DNA of 64,000 nt from JAISST01 sp050434145. GTDB lineage: Bacteria; Fusobacteriota; Fusobacteriia; Fusobacteriales; Fusobacteriaceae. The notes beneath the pieces are model-generated. The model was not told where the DNA came from. It saw only the letters and a program-made list of their open reading frames with translations, and searched no databases. This document shows positions 1 to 9,039 of this stretch, piece after piece. The translations under genes were made by a program, and so were the position numbers. The stretch covers positions 31,240 to 95,239 of the forward strand of contig NZ_JBNPVX010000004.1 of the NCBI RefSeq assembly GCF_050434145.1. The letters are read 5' to 3'. Position 1 is the first letter of the stretch, and each line of letters begins with the position of its first letter.

Positions 1-28
1 ACTGCTGCAAGGTTGTGGCAGTTTTTTA
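1..28 (+). terminator. Rho-independent terminator of an upstream gene
   Basis: The arms ACTGCTGCA and TGTGGCAGT pair with two G-T wobbles around a tiny loop and run directly into a T-tract. It ends transcription from a gene left of the window and so separates that gene from the HsdR-like gene. Confidence 0.6.
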
Positions 29-138
29 TTTATTATTTTACTAAAAACGATTAAATAAATAAACTATATTTAGTTAAAATTTTTCTTTCCAACATTGTAT
101 CTTCTTGTAAAGAAATTATTATTTAGGGGACAAACTAC

Positions 139-167
139 TTGCAACTTATTTCCTATTATAGTATAAT
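139..167 (+). promoter_or_regulatory. Sigma-70 promoter for the HsdR-like gene
   Basis: TTGCAA and TATAAT are separated by 17 bases, about 77 bases before the start codon at 244. With the terminator at 1-28 this suggests the HsdR-like gene heads its own transcript. Confidence 0.5.
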
Positions 168-243
168 GTTATAAGAAATTTTAATTGAAATAATAAATAA
201 GATTAGTTTAAAATATGTAACTATAGATACAATAGGAGAATGT

Positions 244-3200
244 ATGCCTGCCAATTTTGATTTTTTAATAAATAAAAAAGAATATACTTTATTTTCTGAG
301 GCATGTATAAAAACAGAAAGAATTTTGTCAACTTCCTTAACAATGTGTATATTAGGCAGTTATGAAGCACTTGAATTAGCGGTAAGATGGGTGTATTCTG
401 TTGAAAATATCTCATCACGGGATAAGTATAAGACCTTAGAAGAGTTTATTTCAGATCCACTATTTGTTTCTCTTGTAGATAAAAAAGTCTATCTAAAATT
501 ACCATACATTATTAAGTTATGGAAATATACATTAGAATCAGATGATAACTTGACTAAAGATGATGGTGTTCTGGCACTTTCTATATTATTTGAATTTGTA
601 ACATGGATTGATTATACTTACGGTCTTGAATATTTTCCAAGGGAATTGAAAGAAGAAGATATACCAGTTGATATAATTACTTCTATTAATGAGGAAATGG
701 CATTAGAAAACAGAAGTATTTTACAAAAAAATAGAGAGGAAATAAAGAAATTTCAAGACCAAGTAACTAGTGTTGGTCAGTATTTTGTTTCTAAAAAAGT
801 TACAAATAGAGAAACAAGAAAATTTGTTCCTAATGATTTTGATACAATGAGTGTAAGAGAGTACTACATTGATTTGGATCTCAAATTTGCAGGTTGGGAT
901 TTGGAAATAGATGTAAAAAAAGGAATTCAATATACAATAGGTAATATGGTAGATGGAAAAGAAAAAATTGCTATAGATTATGTTCTGCTAGGGAAAGATG
1001 GATTACCATTGGCAATTATTGAAGGGAAATATTCTTTGGAAGACTTTGAATATGGTAGAAAAAGGGCATTAAAATATGCTGCTCATATTGGAAATGATAT
1101 GCGTCGAATTCCAGTAGTTTTTCTATTGCATGGAGGAAATTATTATTATTTGGAGAATCTTAATTCTACTCCAAGAATGATATCAGGAATATTTAACATA
1201 GAAGATTTGCATAGAATAAGAAATCAGGTTAAAAGTAAGAAAAATCTTGTAACAGTATCTGCTGATCCGAGAATTACTAATTATACATATCAAATAGAAG
1301 CTGCCAAAGCAGTGATTCATGATATTGGTGAAAATAAGAGAAAATCAATTGTTTTCATAAGTAGTGGTTTAGGTAAGACACGTATTTTAGCTGGTGTGAT
1401 AGATCTAATGTCCCGAGCAAATTACATTAGTAGTGTATTATATCTCACAGGAAGAAAGACTAATTTGAAATATGTAAAAAAGATGCTAAAGAATCTTATA
1501 GTTGGGATGTCAGTGGGAGAATATAGCGAGGAATTAGATGAAAATACTCGATTAGTAATATCAACAACTGAGTCAATAATGAAAGAAATTGGTAATATAA
1601 GTGGAAGTGGGGAAAAATATTTTTCTCCTGGGCAATTTGATTTAATTGTAGTAGACGAAGTTTATAGAAATACAGTAGTGGCATATAAAAAAATATTTGA
1701 TTATTTTGATTCTTTGGTAGTTGGAATATCTCCTTTGCCTCAATCTGATATAGATTCCAAGATATCAGAGTTTTTCAATTTAAAACAGGATGAAAACAGT
1801 TACATTTATCATTATGAAGAAGCTTTACAGAAAGAAAAAATTATTGTTCCATACAATGTGGTGAATATTCCCAATAGATTATTTGAAAATGAAATGTTTT
1901 ATGATCAATTATCAACAGAAAATAAGAATCACTGTGAGGAAACATATACAGATGATAAATCAAAGATGTTAAATTGGGTTCCAAGTGTAATGAATAATAA
2001 TTACCTAATGAGTGTACATACAATTGATTTGGCATTGGAAGATATAATGAAGGTAGGGATTATTTCCTCAAAGGATGAATGTATAGGGAAAACAATACTA
2101 TTTGCTCAAAACAAGAATCATGCAGAGTTGATACTACAGAGATTTAGAATGAAATTTACTGAATTTGCATCAGATTTTGCAAAAATAGCATATTGTGATG
2201 ATAATAATGCTGTGGATGATTTTGTAGATCCAGAAAAAAAGGTTAATTTGTTGATAGATGTTGGCTTTGCTACTGCAGGCTTGGATTTACCAGAGGTAGT
2301 TAATGTAGTTCTTTTTAAGAAAATATATTCTAAATATGAATTTTACCAAATGGTTAACATTGGAAATAGAAGCTGTAAGAATATAACATTAGTTGATTCT
2401 AAAGAAGGACTGTATATTGGTAAAAAGAGGTACTATGTCTTTGATTATTTAGGAAATTTTGATTTTTTTAATGAAGAAAAGAATCATACTGATGGTTTGG
2501 AGATAAAAAATGTATCAGAAGAAATTTTTTCAAGATGTGTAGAAATAGTTTATTCAATACAAAAAGAATCTTTGATTGATAGAGAAAGCCATAATTTTTC
2601 TGAGAAAATCATCAATTTTCTTATAGAACAAGTTAAAAAAGCAGGAAAGGAATTTGATAATGTACATTTTCAATTGAGTAATATTGAGAGATATTATAGA
2701 AAAAATACATATTTCCCTGCACTAAAAGAAGAGGATAAAAAAATATTAATCACGCAAGTGGCTCCATTGATAGAAATAGATGGGAGTGATGAACATGCAT
2801 TACAATTTGATAACTTCATGTATGGGTTAATATTAGCACAATTAGAAGGGACAGCTTTTGTTATAAAAGCTAAAAGGCAACTTGTGAATATATGTAATAT
2901 GCTTAAGAAAAATGAGCATATTGATCCAATAAGAAAAGAAAAAGAATTTATTGAGTATTATGGATCAAGGAAATTTTTGGATAATAGTACTATAGTTGAT
3001 TTGGAAAATCTAAGAATGAAAATTAGAACATTGATGAAATATGTATTTGAAATTATTTCTGAAACTGCTGATGAAAATACACAAAAAACAACTTTGGAAA
3101 AAATGGAAACAGATTTAAATGCTTCTAATGAAGATGTTTTGGAGGAAATGGAAAAAGAGATAGAAAAAGATGATGGTGTTGATAATATTAGGGAATATAA

Positions 3201-3645
3201 AGAAAAAGTTACTAGATGGATAAAATCAAAGTTGCTTTTGAGTGCTATATATAAACTAAGAAATAATATGCCTTTGCTACCTCAAGATTACAAAGATCTG
3301 GAAAAAGCATTTACCAAAACATTAGGAACAAAGAAAGAATATGAAAGTGCATATGGTAATTTGCCTTATGGCTTGCTAGTCAGGGAAACAATCCCATTAG
3401 AGAGAGAATCAGTGAAAGTTGCATTCTTTAATGTGAATACTGATAAAACATTAAATGAAGAACAGAAAGCTTTTATATCAAAAATGATGGAATATATAAT
3501 AAATCATGGCTATATGGATGAGCTTAAATTGGTTAATGGTGAAATAGAAGGTTTTGACAAATTTGAAGATATTTTTGATAATGAAAGAGAAAAGAAAATC
3601 ATAAAAATCCTGAGAGAAATAAAAGGAAATGCTAGCTCTTATTAA
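244..3645 (+). CDS. Type I restriction HsdR-like nuclease/helicase with altered motifs
   Basis: This full-length (1133 aa) protein is built like a type I restriction R subunit. It has an N-terminal helical domain of the DUF4145/HsdR sort (residues about 1-130), a PD-(D/E)xK nuclease core with Asp245 and Glu260-x-Lys262, an SF2 helicase from about 355, and a C-terminal EcoEI-R type domain (last about 100 residues, around LPYGLLVR and LNEEQKAFI). Motif I is kept as SSGLGKT (373-379). The DEAH box reads DEVY (471-474), and motif VI reads QMVNIGNR (702-709) where QMVGRGTR-like sequence is usual, so the first arginine is missing. No hsdM or hsdS lies nearby, and a promoter and terminator isolate it on the left. 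RBS AGGAG precedes ATG. It may be an orphan R subunit, a partner of a distant methylase, or a diverged defence protein acting without one. Confidence 0.8.
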   Translation: MPANFDFLINKKEYTLFSEACIKTERILSTSLTMCILGSYEALELAVRWVYSVENISSRDKYKTLEEFISDPLFVSLVDKKVYLKLPYIIKLWKYTLESDDNLTKDDGVLALSILFEFVTWIDYTYGLEYFPRELKEEDIPVDIITSINEEMALENRSILQKNREEIKKFQDQVTSVGQYFVSKKVTNRETRKFVPNDFDTMSVREYYIDLDLKFAGWDLEIDVKKGIQYTIGNMVDGKEKIAIDYVLLGKDGLPLAIIEGKYSLEDFEYGRKRALKYAAHIGNDMRRIPVVFLLHGGNYYYLENLNSTPRMISGIFNIEDLHRIRNQVKSKKNLVTVSADPRITNYTYQIEAAKAVIHDIGENKRKSIVFISSGLGKTRILAGVIDLMSRANYISSVLYLTGRKTNLKYVKKMLKNLIVGMSVGEYSEELDENTRLVISTTESIMKEIGNISGSGEKYFSPGQFDLIVVDEVYRNTVVAYKKIFDYFDSLVVGISPLPQSDIDSKISEFFNLKQDENSYIYHYEEALQKEKIIVPYNVVNIPNRLFENEMFYDQLSTENKNHCEETYTDDKSKMLNWVPSVMNNNYLMSVHTIDLALEDIMKVGIISSKDECIGKTILFAQNKNHAELILQRFRMKFTEFASDFAKIAYCDDNNAVDDFVDPEKKVNLLIDVGFATAGLDLPEVVNVVLFKKIYSKYEFYQMVNIGNRSCKNITLVDSKEGLYIGKKRYYVFDYLGNFDFFNEEKNHTDGLEIKNVSEEIFSRCVEIVYSIQKESLIDRESHNFSEKIINFLIEQVKKAGKEFDNVHFQLSNIERYYRKNTYFPALKEEDKKILITQVAPLIEIDGSDEHALQFDNFMYGLILAQLEGTAFVIKAKRQLVNICNMLKKNEHIDPIRKEKEFIEYYGSRKFLDNSTIVDLENLRMKIRTLMKYVFEIISETADENTQKTTLEKMETDLNASNEDVLEEMEKEIEKDDGVDNIREYKEKVTRWIKSKLLLSAIYKLRNNMPLLPQDYKDLEKAFTKTLGTKKEYESAYGNLPYGLLVRETIPLERESVKVAFFNVNTDKTLNEEQKAFISKMMEYIINHGYMDELKLVNGEIEGFDKFEDIFDNEREKKIIKILREIKGNASSY

Positions 3646-3691
3646 TAGACAAAGTATAATAAGTACTATAATTTAGAGTGGTGGTGCAAAA

Positions 3692-4024
3692 ATGTTATTG
3701 TGTATAATTGAATACTTATATGGTATAAGCTATTTTATATTTAGTAGACTTTCAGATGAAAAATTGGCTGGAAAATTAGGTGTGGTAAAAGATAATATTT
3801 TTCGTAATGAAATAATGTTTTTTATTGGACTATTATCATTCTTTGGAATTATATCATCTTTTTTAGGACTAGTAAAAAAGGACAGAAAGAAAAAATTAAT
3901 ACTATTAGGATTACATCTAATATTTTTCTATATATATATGAATTATTTTTTAAAAGTTCCTGTGAGCAATATTTTTACTTTAGCTACTAAAGTATCAGGT
4001 TATATTAAATTATTAACAAAATAA
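3692..4024 (+). CDS. Small membrane protein of unknown function
   Basis: The 110 aa product has three hydrophobic stretches (residues about 2-18, 42-60 and 69-87) separated by Lys/Arg-rich loops, typical of a small inner-membrane protein. I do not recognise a family. It starts 46 bases after the HsdR-like gene and ends 12 bases before plsY, so it is probably co-transcribed with the phospholipid genes. It could also belong functionally with the HsdR-like gene, but nothing in the sequence decides this. Confidence 0.6.
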   Translation: MLLCIIEYLYGISYFIFSRLSDEKLAGKLGVVKDNIFRNEIMFFIGLLSFFGIISSFLGLVKKDRKKKLILLGLHLIFFYIYMNYFLKVPVSNIFTLATKVSGYIKLLTK

Positions 4025-4036
4025 AAGAGGTAGGTA

Positions 4037-4636
4037 ATGAATACAATTATATTTGTAATAATAGCCTATTTAATAGGATCAATTCCAACAGGTGTATGGA
4101 TTGGAAAAAAGTTTAAAAATATTGATATTAGAGAGCATGGAAGTAAAAATACTGGGACGACCAATGCTTATAGAGTACTAGGAGCAAGGTATGGAATAAT
4201 GGTATTATTATTGGATATATTGAAAGGGTTTTTACCAGTATATGCTGCTTCTTCTAATGGAATTACAGGGGTACATTTAATTGTAGTAGGTGTGGTAGCT
4301 ATCATAGGTCACTCTTTGTCAATATTTCTCAATTTCAAAGGTGGAAAAGGAGTGGCGACTAGTTTGGGAGTGTTTTTGTTTCTTATTCCTAAAATTATGT
4401 TGATATTAATTGTAGTATTTATACTAGTGTCTGGTATCAGTAAATATATTTCTTTAGCATCAATCATATGTGCAACATTGTTGCCGATTCTTACTTATTT
4501 TTTACCAATTAGAGCAAATATTCCCAAAATACCACTGGTTATAATTAATTTTCTAATAGGAAGTTTTGTGGTGTATAGGCATAGAGATAATATACAAAGA
4601 ATATTAAATGGTAAAGAAAATAAATTTAAGTTTTAG
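4037..4636 (+). CDS. plsY: Acyl-phosphate glycerol-3-phosphate acyltransferase PlsY
   Basis: PlsY transfers an acyl group from acyl-phosphate to glycerol-3-phosphate, the first step of phospholipid synthesis in the inner membrane. The 199 aa length and multi-spanning hydrophobic profile fit the family. The three signature loops are visible: GSIPTGVWIGK near residue 14, GSKNTGTTNAYRVLG near residue 35, and GGKGVATSLG near residue 100. RBS GAGG lies ahead of ATG. gpsA, which supplies the glycerol-3-phosphate substrate, follows after 9 bases, a sensible pathway pair in one operon. Confidence 0.95.
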   Translation: MNTIIFVIIAYLIGSIPTGVWIGKKFKNIDIREHGSKNTGTTNAYRVLGARYGIMVLLLDILKGFLPVYAASSNGITGVHLIVVGVVAIIGHSLSIFLNFKGGKGVATSLGVFLFLIPKIMLILIVVFILVSGISKYISLASIICATLLPILTYFLPIRANIPKIPLVIINFLIGSFVVYRHRDNIQRILNGKENKFKF

Positions 4637-4645
4637 GAGGTATTT

Positions 4646-5647
4646 GTGGATAAAGTAGTTGTGCTGGGAGCTGGAAGCTGGGGAACAGCCTTGTCTATTG
4701 TCCTAAGTAAAGGCGGGCATGAGGTTTTTCTGTGGGAATTTTCAAAAGAAAAAGCAGATGAGATTCAAAAAACAAGAGAAAATAAAAAATTTTTGCCTTC
4801 TGTAAAATTGCCAGATAATATACATGTTGTAAATGATAAAAAAGATTTGTTAAAAAATATAGATTATATAGTTTGTTCTGTCCCATCACAAGTATTGAGG
4901 CATGTAATAAAGGAATTTTCAGATCAATTAACAGAGAACCATGTAATAATAAATACAGCAAAAGGACTGGAGATGTCTACAGGACTGAGATTATCCGAAG
5001 TTATTAAGGAAGAGTTGCCAGAAAAATACCATAATAATGTAGTGGTGTTATCAGGGCCTACTCATGCAGAAGAAGTTGGATTGGGATTGCCTACTGTGAT
5101 AGTGGCTTCTGGAAAAATTGATGTTGCAAAAAAGGTACAAAAGTTATTTAGTGAAGAAAATTTTAAAGTATATGTAAACGAAGATATTATAGGTGTAGAA
5201 TTAGGTGGTGCAGTTAAAAATTGTCTTGCAATAGGAGCTGGAATTGCAGATGGGATAGGATTTGGAGATAATACAAAAGCAGCATTAATTACTAGAGGAA
5301 TTGCAGAAATTACTAGATATGGTAGAGCAAAAGGAGCTAAAGAAATTACTTTTTCTGGATTGAGTGGAATAGGTGATCTGATAGTTACTTGTGCCAGCAA
5401 ACATAGTAGAAATCGTCATGTAGGCGAGGAGCTAGGAAGAGGAAAGAAATTGGATGAAATATTGGCAGGAATGCTTATGGTAGCAGAGGGTGTTCCGACA
5501 GTAAAAGCAGTATACGAAGATGCAAAAGCATTAGGGGTATCCATGCCAATAATAGAGGGAATATATTCAGTATTGTATGAAAATGTAGATGGTAGGCAAG
5601 TAGTTGTTAATCTAATGAATAGAGCAAGCAAAGAAGAATTCTATTAG
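4646..5647 (+). CDS. gpsA: Glycerol-3-phosphate dehydrogenase [NAD(P)+]
   Basis: GpsA reduces dihydroxyacetone phosphate to sn-glycerol-3-phosphate in the cytoplasm for phospholipid synthesis. The 333 aa length is normal. The N-terminal dinucleotide-binding motif GAGSWGTAL, the SGPTHAEEV motif and the substrate-site stretch GGAVKNCLAIGAG are all present. Translation begins at GTG, placed seven bases after AGGAGG. It sits tightly between plsY and the sigma factor gene (14 bases), so the three are likely co-transcribed. Confidence 0.96.
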   Translation: MDKVVVLGAGSWGTALSIVLSKGGHEVFLWEFSKEKADEIQKTRENKKFLPSVKLPDNIHVVNDKKDLLKNIDYIVCSVPSQVLRHVIKEFSDQLTENHVIINTAKGLEMSTGLRLSEVIKEELPEKYHNNVVVLSGPTHAEEVGLGLPTVIVASGKIDVAKKVQKLFSEENFKVYVNEDIIGVELGGAVKNCLAIGAGIADGIGFGDNTKAALITRGIAEITRYGRAKGAKEITFSGLSGIGDLIVTCASKHSRNRHVGEELGRGKKLDEILAGMLMVAEGVPTVKAVYEDAKALGVSMPIIEGIYSVLYENVDGRQVVVNLMNRASKEEFY

Positions 5648-5661
5648 TAAGGAGATTAAGT

Positions 5662-6483
5662 ATGGAAGAAAGAAGCCTCATATCTCTATATTTGGAAGAT
5701 ATCAGAAAATACAAAATATTGAGTAAAGAAGAAGAATTCGAACTTTTGAATAGAATAACAAACGGAGATGAAGAAGCCAAAAATCAGCTTATTCTTTCCA
5801 ATCTTCGTTTGGTAGTAAATGTAGCCAAAGGATATACCAACAAAGGAATGGGTTTTATTGACCTAGTGAGTGAAGGGAATTTTGGACTGATACATGCAAT
5901 AGAAAAGTTTGACATTAATAGGGGTTTTAGATTTTCAACTTATGCAGTGTGGTGGATAAAACAAGCTATAAGCAAAGCTGTAATAAATAAAGGAAGAGAT
6001 ATTAGAATTCCTTCATATAGATATGATTTGTTAAATAAAGTAAACAGATATATCATGTCTAAATTAAAAGAGGAAGGTTTTTATCCAAATGTAGAAAAGA
6101 TTTCAAGTGAATTAAATATACCAAGAGATAAAGTAGAGAAAATAATGCTTGATTTTCAAGATACGATGTCTTTGAATATGTCTATTGGCGAAGATATTTA
6201 TCTGGAAGATACCTTATCATTTGATGATGGAGTTTCTTTAGAAGATAAAGTAATAGATGAAATGGAAAGAAAGCAAGTTATAGAATATGTAAATACTTTG
6301 AATGAAAGAGAAAAAGAAATATTAAAATTAAGATTTGGGCTAGAAGGATGTGAAATACATACTTTAGAAGAGATTGGAAATGCATTTAATATTACACGTG
6401 AACGAGTGAGACAAATAGAAAAGCGAACATTACAAAAATTAAGAGTAAAATATTCTAAAGAGTTTAAAGAAAAGCGTTCATAA
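5662..6483 (+). CDS. RpoD-family sigma factor lacking region 1.1
   Basis: This 273 aa sigma-70 family protein directs RNA polymerase to promoters. Region 1.2 (residues about 3-35), region 2 with NLRLVVNVAKGY and RFSTYAVWWIKQAI, a region 3 HTH, and region 4 with TLEEIGNAFNITRERVRQIE are all visible. There is no long acidic region 1.1 or non-conserved insert, so it is much shorter than typical RpoD. It may be a group 2 sigma factor or a short primary sigma of this lineage. Its place behind gpsA in the same operon is unusual for a principal sigma gene. Confidence 0.9.
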   Translation: MEERSLISLYLEDIRKYKILSKEEEFELLNRITNGDEEAKNQLILSNLRLVVNVAKGYTNKGMGFIDLVSEGNFGLIHAIEKFDINRGFRFSTYAVWWIKQAISKAVINKGRDIRIPSYRYDLLNKVNRYIMSKLKEEGFYPNVEKISSELNIPRDKVEKIMLDFQDTMSLNMSIGEDIYLEDTLSFDDGVSLEDKVIDEMERKQVIEYVNTLNEREKEILKLRFGLEGCEIHTLEEIGNAFNITRERVRQIEKRTLQKLRVKYSKEFKEKRS

Positions 6484-6493
6484 GTTCATCTAG

Positions 6494-6792
6494 CTAGAGA
6501 GCTGCGAAATAGAGATTTCTTTTCATTATATTTAGTGAAAATTTCTTTGATATTATCAATTCTTTTAGGGGTTGGGAGTAGCACAATGAATGTCAAAGAC
6601 ATGAGTTATGCTTATGAGGATAGTAGTTCGTGATTACAGTGAGTTCAAAAGTGGCAAGTAGCCCCCAAAAGCACTCAAGTGCTGCTCACCACTAACAATC
6701 GTCGAGCAAAGCAAGACTGAAGAAAAATAAGAGTTAAGAAAAGGATAAAAGCTTGAATTTACAAGAGTAAAAATAATTTAACAATAGTTTAA
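6494..6792 (+). repeat. MITE-like element, copy A (upstream of dnaN)
   Basis: This is one of three related non-coding elements in the window. It is flanked by the near-identical 11-base direct repeats AGTTCATCTAG (6483-6493) and AGTTTATCTAG (6793-6803). It shares the exact 16-mer GCGAAATAGAGATTTC and the 14-mer CAATTCTTTTAGGG or close variants with copy C in inverse orientation. It shares an exact 18-base stretch at 6747-6764 with copy B. Terminal inverted repeats are poor in this copy. It fills the whole gap between the sigma factor gene and dnaN and has no plausible ORF. Confidence 0.6.
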
Positions 6793-6825
6793 AGTTTATC
6801 TAGTTGGTAGGAGGAATTGTATAAA

Positions 6826-8085
6826 ATGATATTTAAGGTAAAAAGAGAAGAGTTTTTAAAAGGAATAAAGACTGTAGAGAAAGCAATTTTTGATAATAAA
6901 ATAAAGCCTATTATTTCATGTGCGTATATGGAAGCTAGAGAGAGAGAATTACTTTTTTGTGGTACAAATTTGGAAATGACAATAATTACTACCATACCTT
7001 GTGATGACGTTATTGCTGAAGGTAAAATAGTTTTTCAACATGATATAGTTCAAGAATATGTTAATGAATTAAAAGATGATAAAATCACTGTTAGTATCAG
7101 TGAAGATAATTTATTGATAGAAGGAGAAGATTCTTCGTCTGAATTTACTTTAATGAATCCAGATGATTATCCTAAAATACCAATTGATTCGGAATTTGAT
7201 TCCAAAGAAGAAAACTTTGTAATTGATTCTAAAATATTAGTAGATTTGTTTGAAAAAATTAAATTTGCAGCTTCAACATCCAATGAAAAACTTTCAATGA
7301 ATTGTGTGAGAATGGAAAGTGAAGGAAACAATATAAGATTTATTGCAACTGATGCTTATAGGTTAGCATATTTGGAATATAAAATGCCAAAAGTGAATAA
7401 AGATGTAAAAGTAAGCATTCCTTTAGTGGCAGTAGATGCAGTGGTAAAAATATTGAATACAAATGAAAATAAAAACGTTAAGTTTTATACTGAAGAAGGA
7501 AAGGTATTTTTCAAATCTGATGATACTTTGACCATTAGTAGAGTAATTGATCTAGAGTTCCATAATTATGGTGTAGTATTAAATAATAATCAATATGATA
7601 AAAAATTGATTATAGGTGGAGATGAGTTTAACAAAATCTTAAAAAGGGTAATGATATTTTCAAGAAACAATGCTGAAGCAAAATATGGTGGGATTTTTGA
7701 AATAAATAATTTAGAATTAGTAATAGAAGGTGAAAATGATGTAGCTCAAGTAAGAGAAACAGCAGAAGTAAATTATGTTGGTGATGACATTAAGATTGGT
7801 CTGAATGTAAAATTCATACTTGATTTCACTCAAAATCTTACTAAAAATGATGAAATCTGTGTAGAGCTAATGAATCCTAACAGTTTTGTAAGATTTTCTA
7901 TATCTGAAAATTCAAAACAAGAAAAGACAGTTGAAGATAATAACTCAGAAGATAAAGAGATCGAAACTAATATTGAAGAAAAATCTGATGCTGAAGAAGT
8001 AGTAGAAAAAATCGAAAATGATGCAAAGAATAGTTACATAGAGAAGTATACATATATTGTAATGCCATATGCATATAAAAAATAG
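6826..8085 (+). CDS. dnaN: DNA polymerase III beta sliding clamp with acidic insertion
   Basis: DnaN forms the ring that tethers the replicative polymerase to DNA. I use the ATG at 6826 because GGAGG (6810-6814) is well placed for it and the protein then begins MIFKVKREEFLK, as in the family. An upstream TTG at 6817 is too close to the RBS. At 419 aa it is about 45 aa longer than usual. Residues about 362-407 form an Asp/Glu/Lys-rich, low-complexity stretch just before the final strand YTYIVMP (408-414). That places a flexible acidic loop next to the clamp's partner-binding cleft. dnaA is not adjacent, and a repeat element forms its 5-prime region. Confidence 0.93.
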   Translation: MIFKVKREEFLKGIKTVEKAIFDNKIKPIISCAYMEARERELLFCGTNLEMTIITTIPCDDVIAEGKIVFQHDIVQEYVNELKDDKITVSISEDNLLIEGEDSSSEFTLMNPDDYPKIPIDSEFDSKEENFVIDSKILVDLFEKIKFAASTSNEKLSMNCVRMESEGNNIRFIATDAYRLAYLEYKMPKVNKDVKVSIPLVAVDAVVKILNTNENKNVKFYTEEGKVFFKSDDTLTISRVIDLEFHNYGVVLNNNQYDKKLIIGGDEFNKILKRVMIFSRNNAEAKYGGIFEINNLELVIEGENDVAQVRETAEVNYVGDDIKIGLNVKFILDFTQNLTKNDEICVELMNPNSFVRFSISENSKQEKTVEDNNSEDKEIETNIEEKSDAEEVVEKIENDAKNSYIEKYTYIVMPYAYKK

Positions 8086-8106
8086 AATGCTAAAACATGA
8101 AAAAAT

Positions 8107-8135
8107 AAAGAGATTGCCATTGCAGTCTCTTTTTA
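8107..8135 (+). terminator. Terminator of dnaN
   Basis: AGAGATTGC pairs with GCAGTCTCT (one G-T wobble, loop CATT), followed by a T-run, 20 bases after the dnaN stop codon. Confidence 0.85.
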
Positions 8136-8963
8136 ATTTACATTAAAAAAGATTATTAAAAAATAATGTTTTATTGTTGCAATCAGTATTTAATATCTCT
8201 TTGGAAAAAATAAGATTAGAAAAAGAAATTACTCAATTAATAGAGACAAATTTTTTACATATAATATTTAGAAATTTAACATGTATATAAGATGACACAA
8301 AACGAAAACAATTGATTAAAAATTCGAAATATGATATTATTAGTTTGTAATTTAAAATTATTAGATCATCCATTTTTAGGTGCCCTAGCTGCAATGAGAA
8401 GTGAGGAAAATAAAAATATTATACATGAGAAAAGTAAGAGAAAGAATAAATTTTTTACTCAAGAGTTGAAAGAAAGACTACATCCGTTATCATTTTTTAA
8501 AAAAATGAAAGTAGATGAGTAGAAAATAACTAATAATTGACATTATTAGTTATATTTTGATGTAAATTTTTTTGTAGATAGTAGCCATCACTTTTAAAAT
8601 TATACAAAGATAATTTCTCATCTGTGATAAACTATATTTTTGGTTTAAAAGAAGAATGTCATAATATAGTGACTACTGATAATAATGATTTAGTTGATGA
8701 TAAAATAATTATGGTGCCTTTTAAAGAGCCCACCGAAAAATATTTAGTTACAAATTTATAATGTTAACTTTGGAATTAATAAAGAAAAATAATGATGAAT
8801 GTGCTGTTAATTCATTTTAATGAAATTCTACTGTTAAACTTTCAAATAAGATTCTCAAAACCTTTTATGATAAACGAAATTGTTCATAGAAGGTTTTTTC
8901 TTGTGGAAAGAAAAATAATAGAAATTGAAAAAAAGCTTTTTTTATATAAACCTATGATAAACT
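8136..8963. other. Gene-poor decayed stretch
   Basis: About 830 bases between the dnaN terminator and the DUF116 promoter contain only short open stretches without ribosome-binding sites. The 63-codon open frame at 8331-8522 has amino-acid composition like real protein (Lys/Glu-rich, ending MKVDE) but no RBS and no recognisable family. A perfect 12-base inverted repeat with arms ATAACTAATAAT/ATTATTAGTTAT lies at 8526-8553. The pattern looks like remains of one or two lost genes. Confidence 0.4.
8585..8762 (+). pseudogene. Probable gene remnant without start codon
   Basis: An open frame of 58 codons between two stops encodes a protein-like sequence (for example GLKEECHNIVTTDN and VPFKEPTEKYLV). 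It has no in-frame initiation codon with an RBS, and stops interrupt it upstream. I cannot assign a family. It is probably the 3-prime end of a decayed gene. Confidence 0.3.
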
Positions 8964-8991
8964 TTGACTTTAGAGCCAAATATGTTATAAT
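8964..8991 (+). promoter_or_regulatory. Sigma-70 promoter for the DUF116/TPR/TonB operon
   Basis: TTGACT and TATAAT are separated by 16 bases, about 48 bases before the DUF116 start codon. It is the best promoter match ahead of the seven-gene operon. Confidence 0.6.
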
Positions 8992-9039
8992 GAAAATGAA
9001 AAAGTGTTTTAAAATTTTGATAAATATATAGAGGAATAT

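Noticed and set aside
5062..5400. 112-codon open frame antisense to gpsA
   Set aside because: Shadow of a well-supported gene; no RBS and no family resemblance.
6817..6825. TTG start for dnaN giving three extra residues
   Set aside because: Only two bases separate it from GGAGG; the ATG at 6826 has proper spacing and matches the usual N-terminus.
8792..9031. 79-codon open frame before the DUF116 gene
   Set aside because: It runs through the promoter at 8964-8991, has no RBS and a composition typical of chance AT-rich frames.
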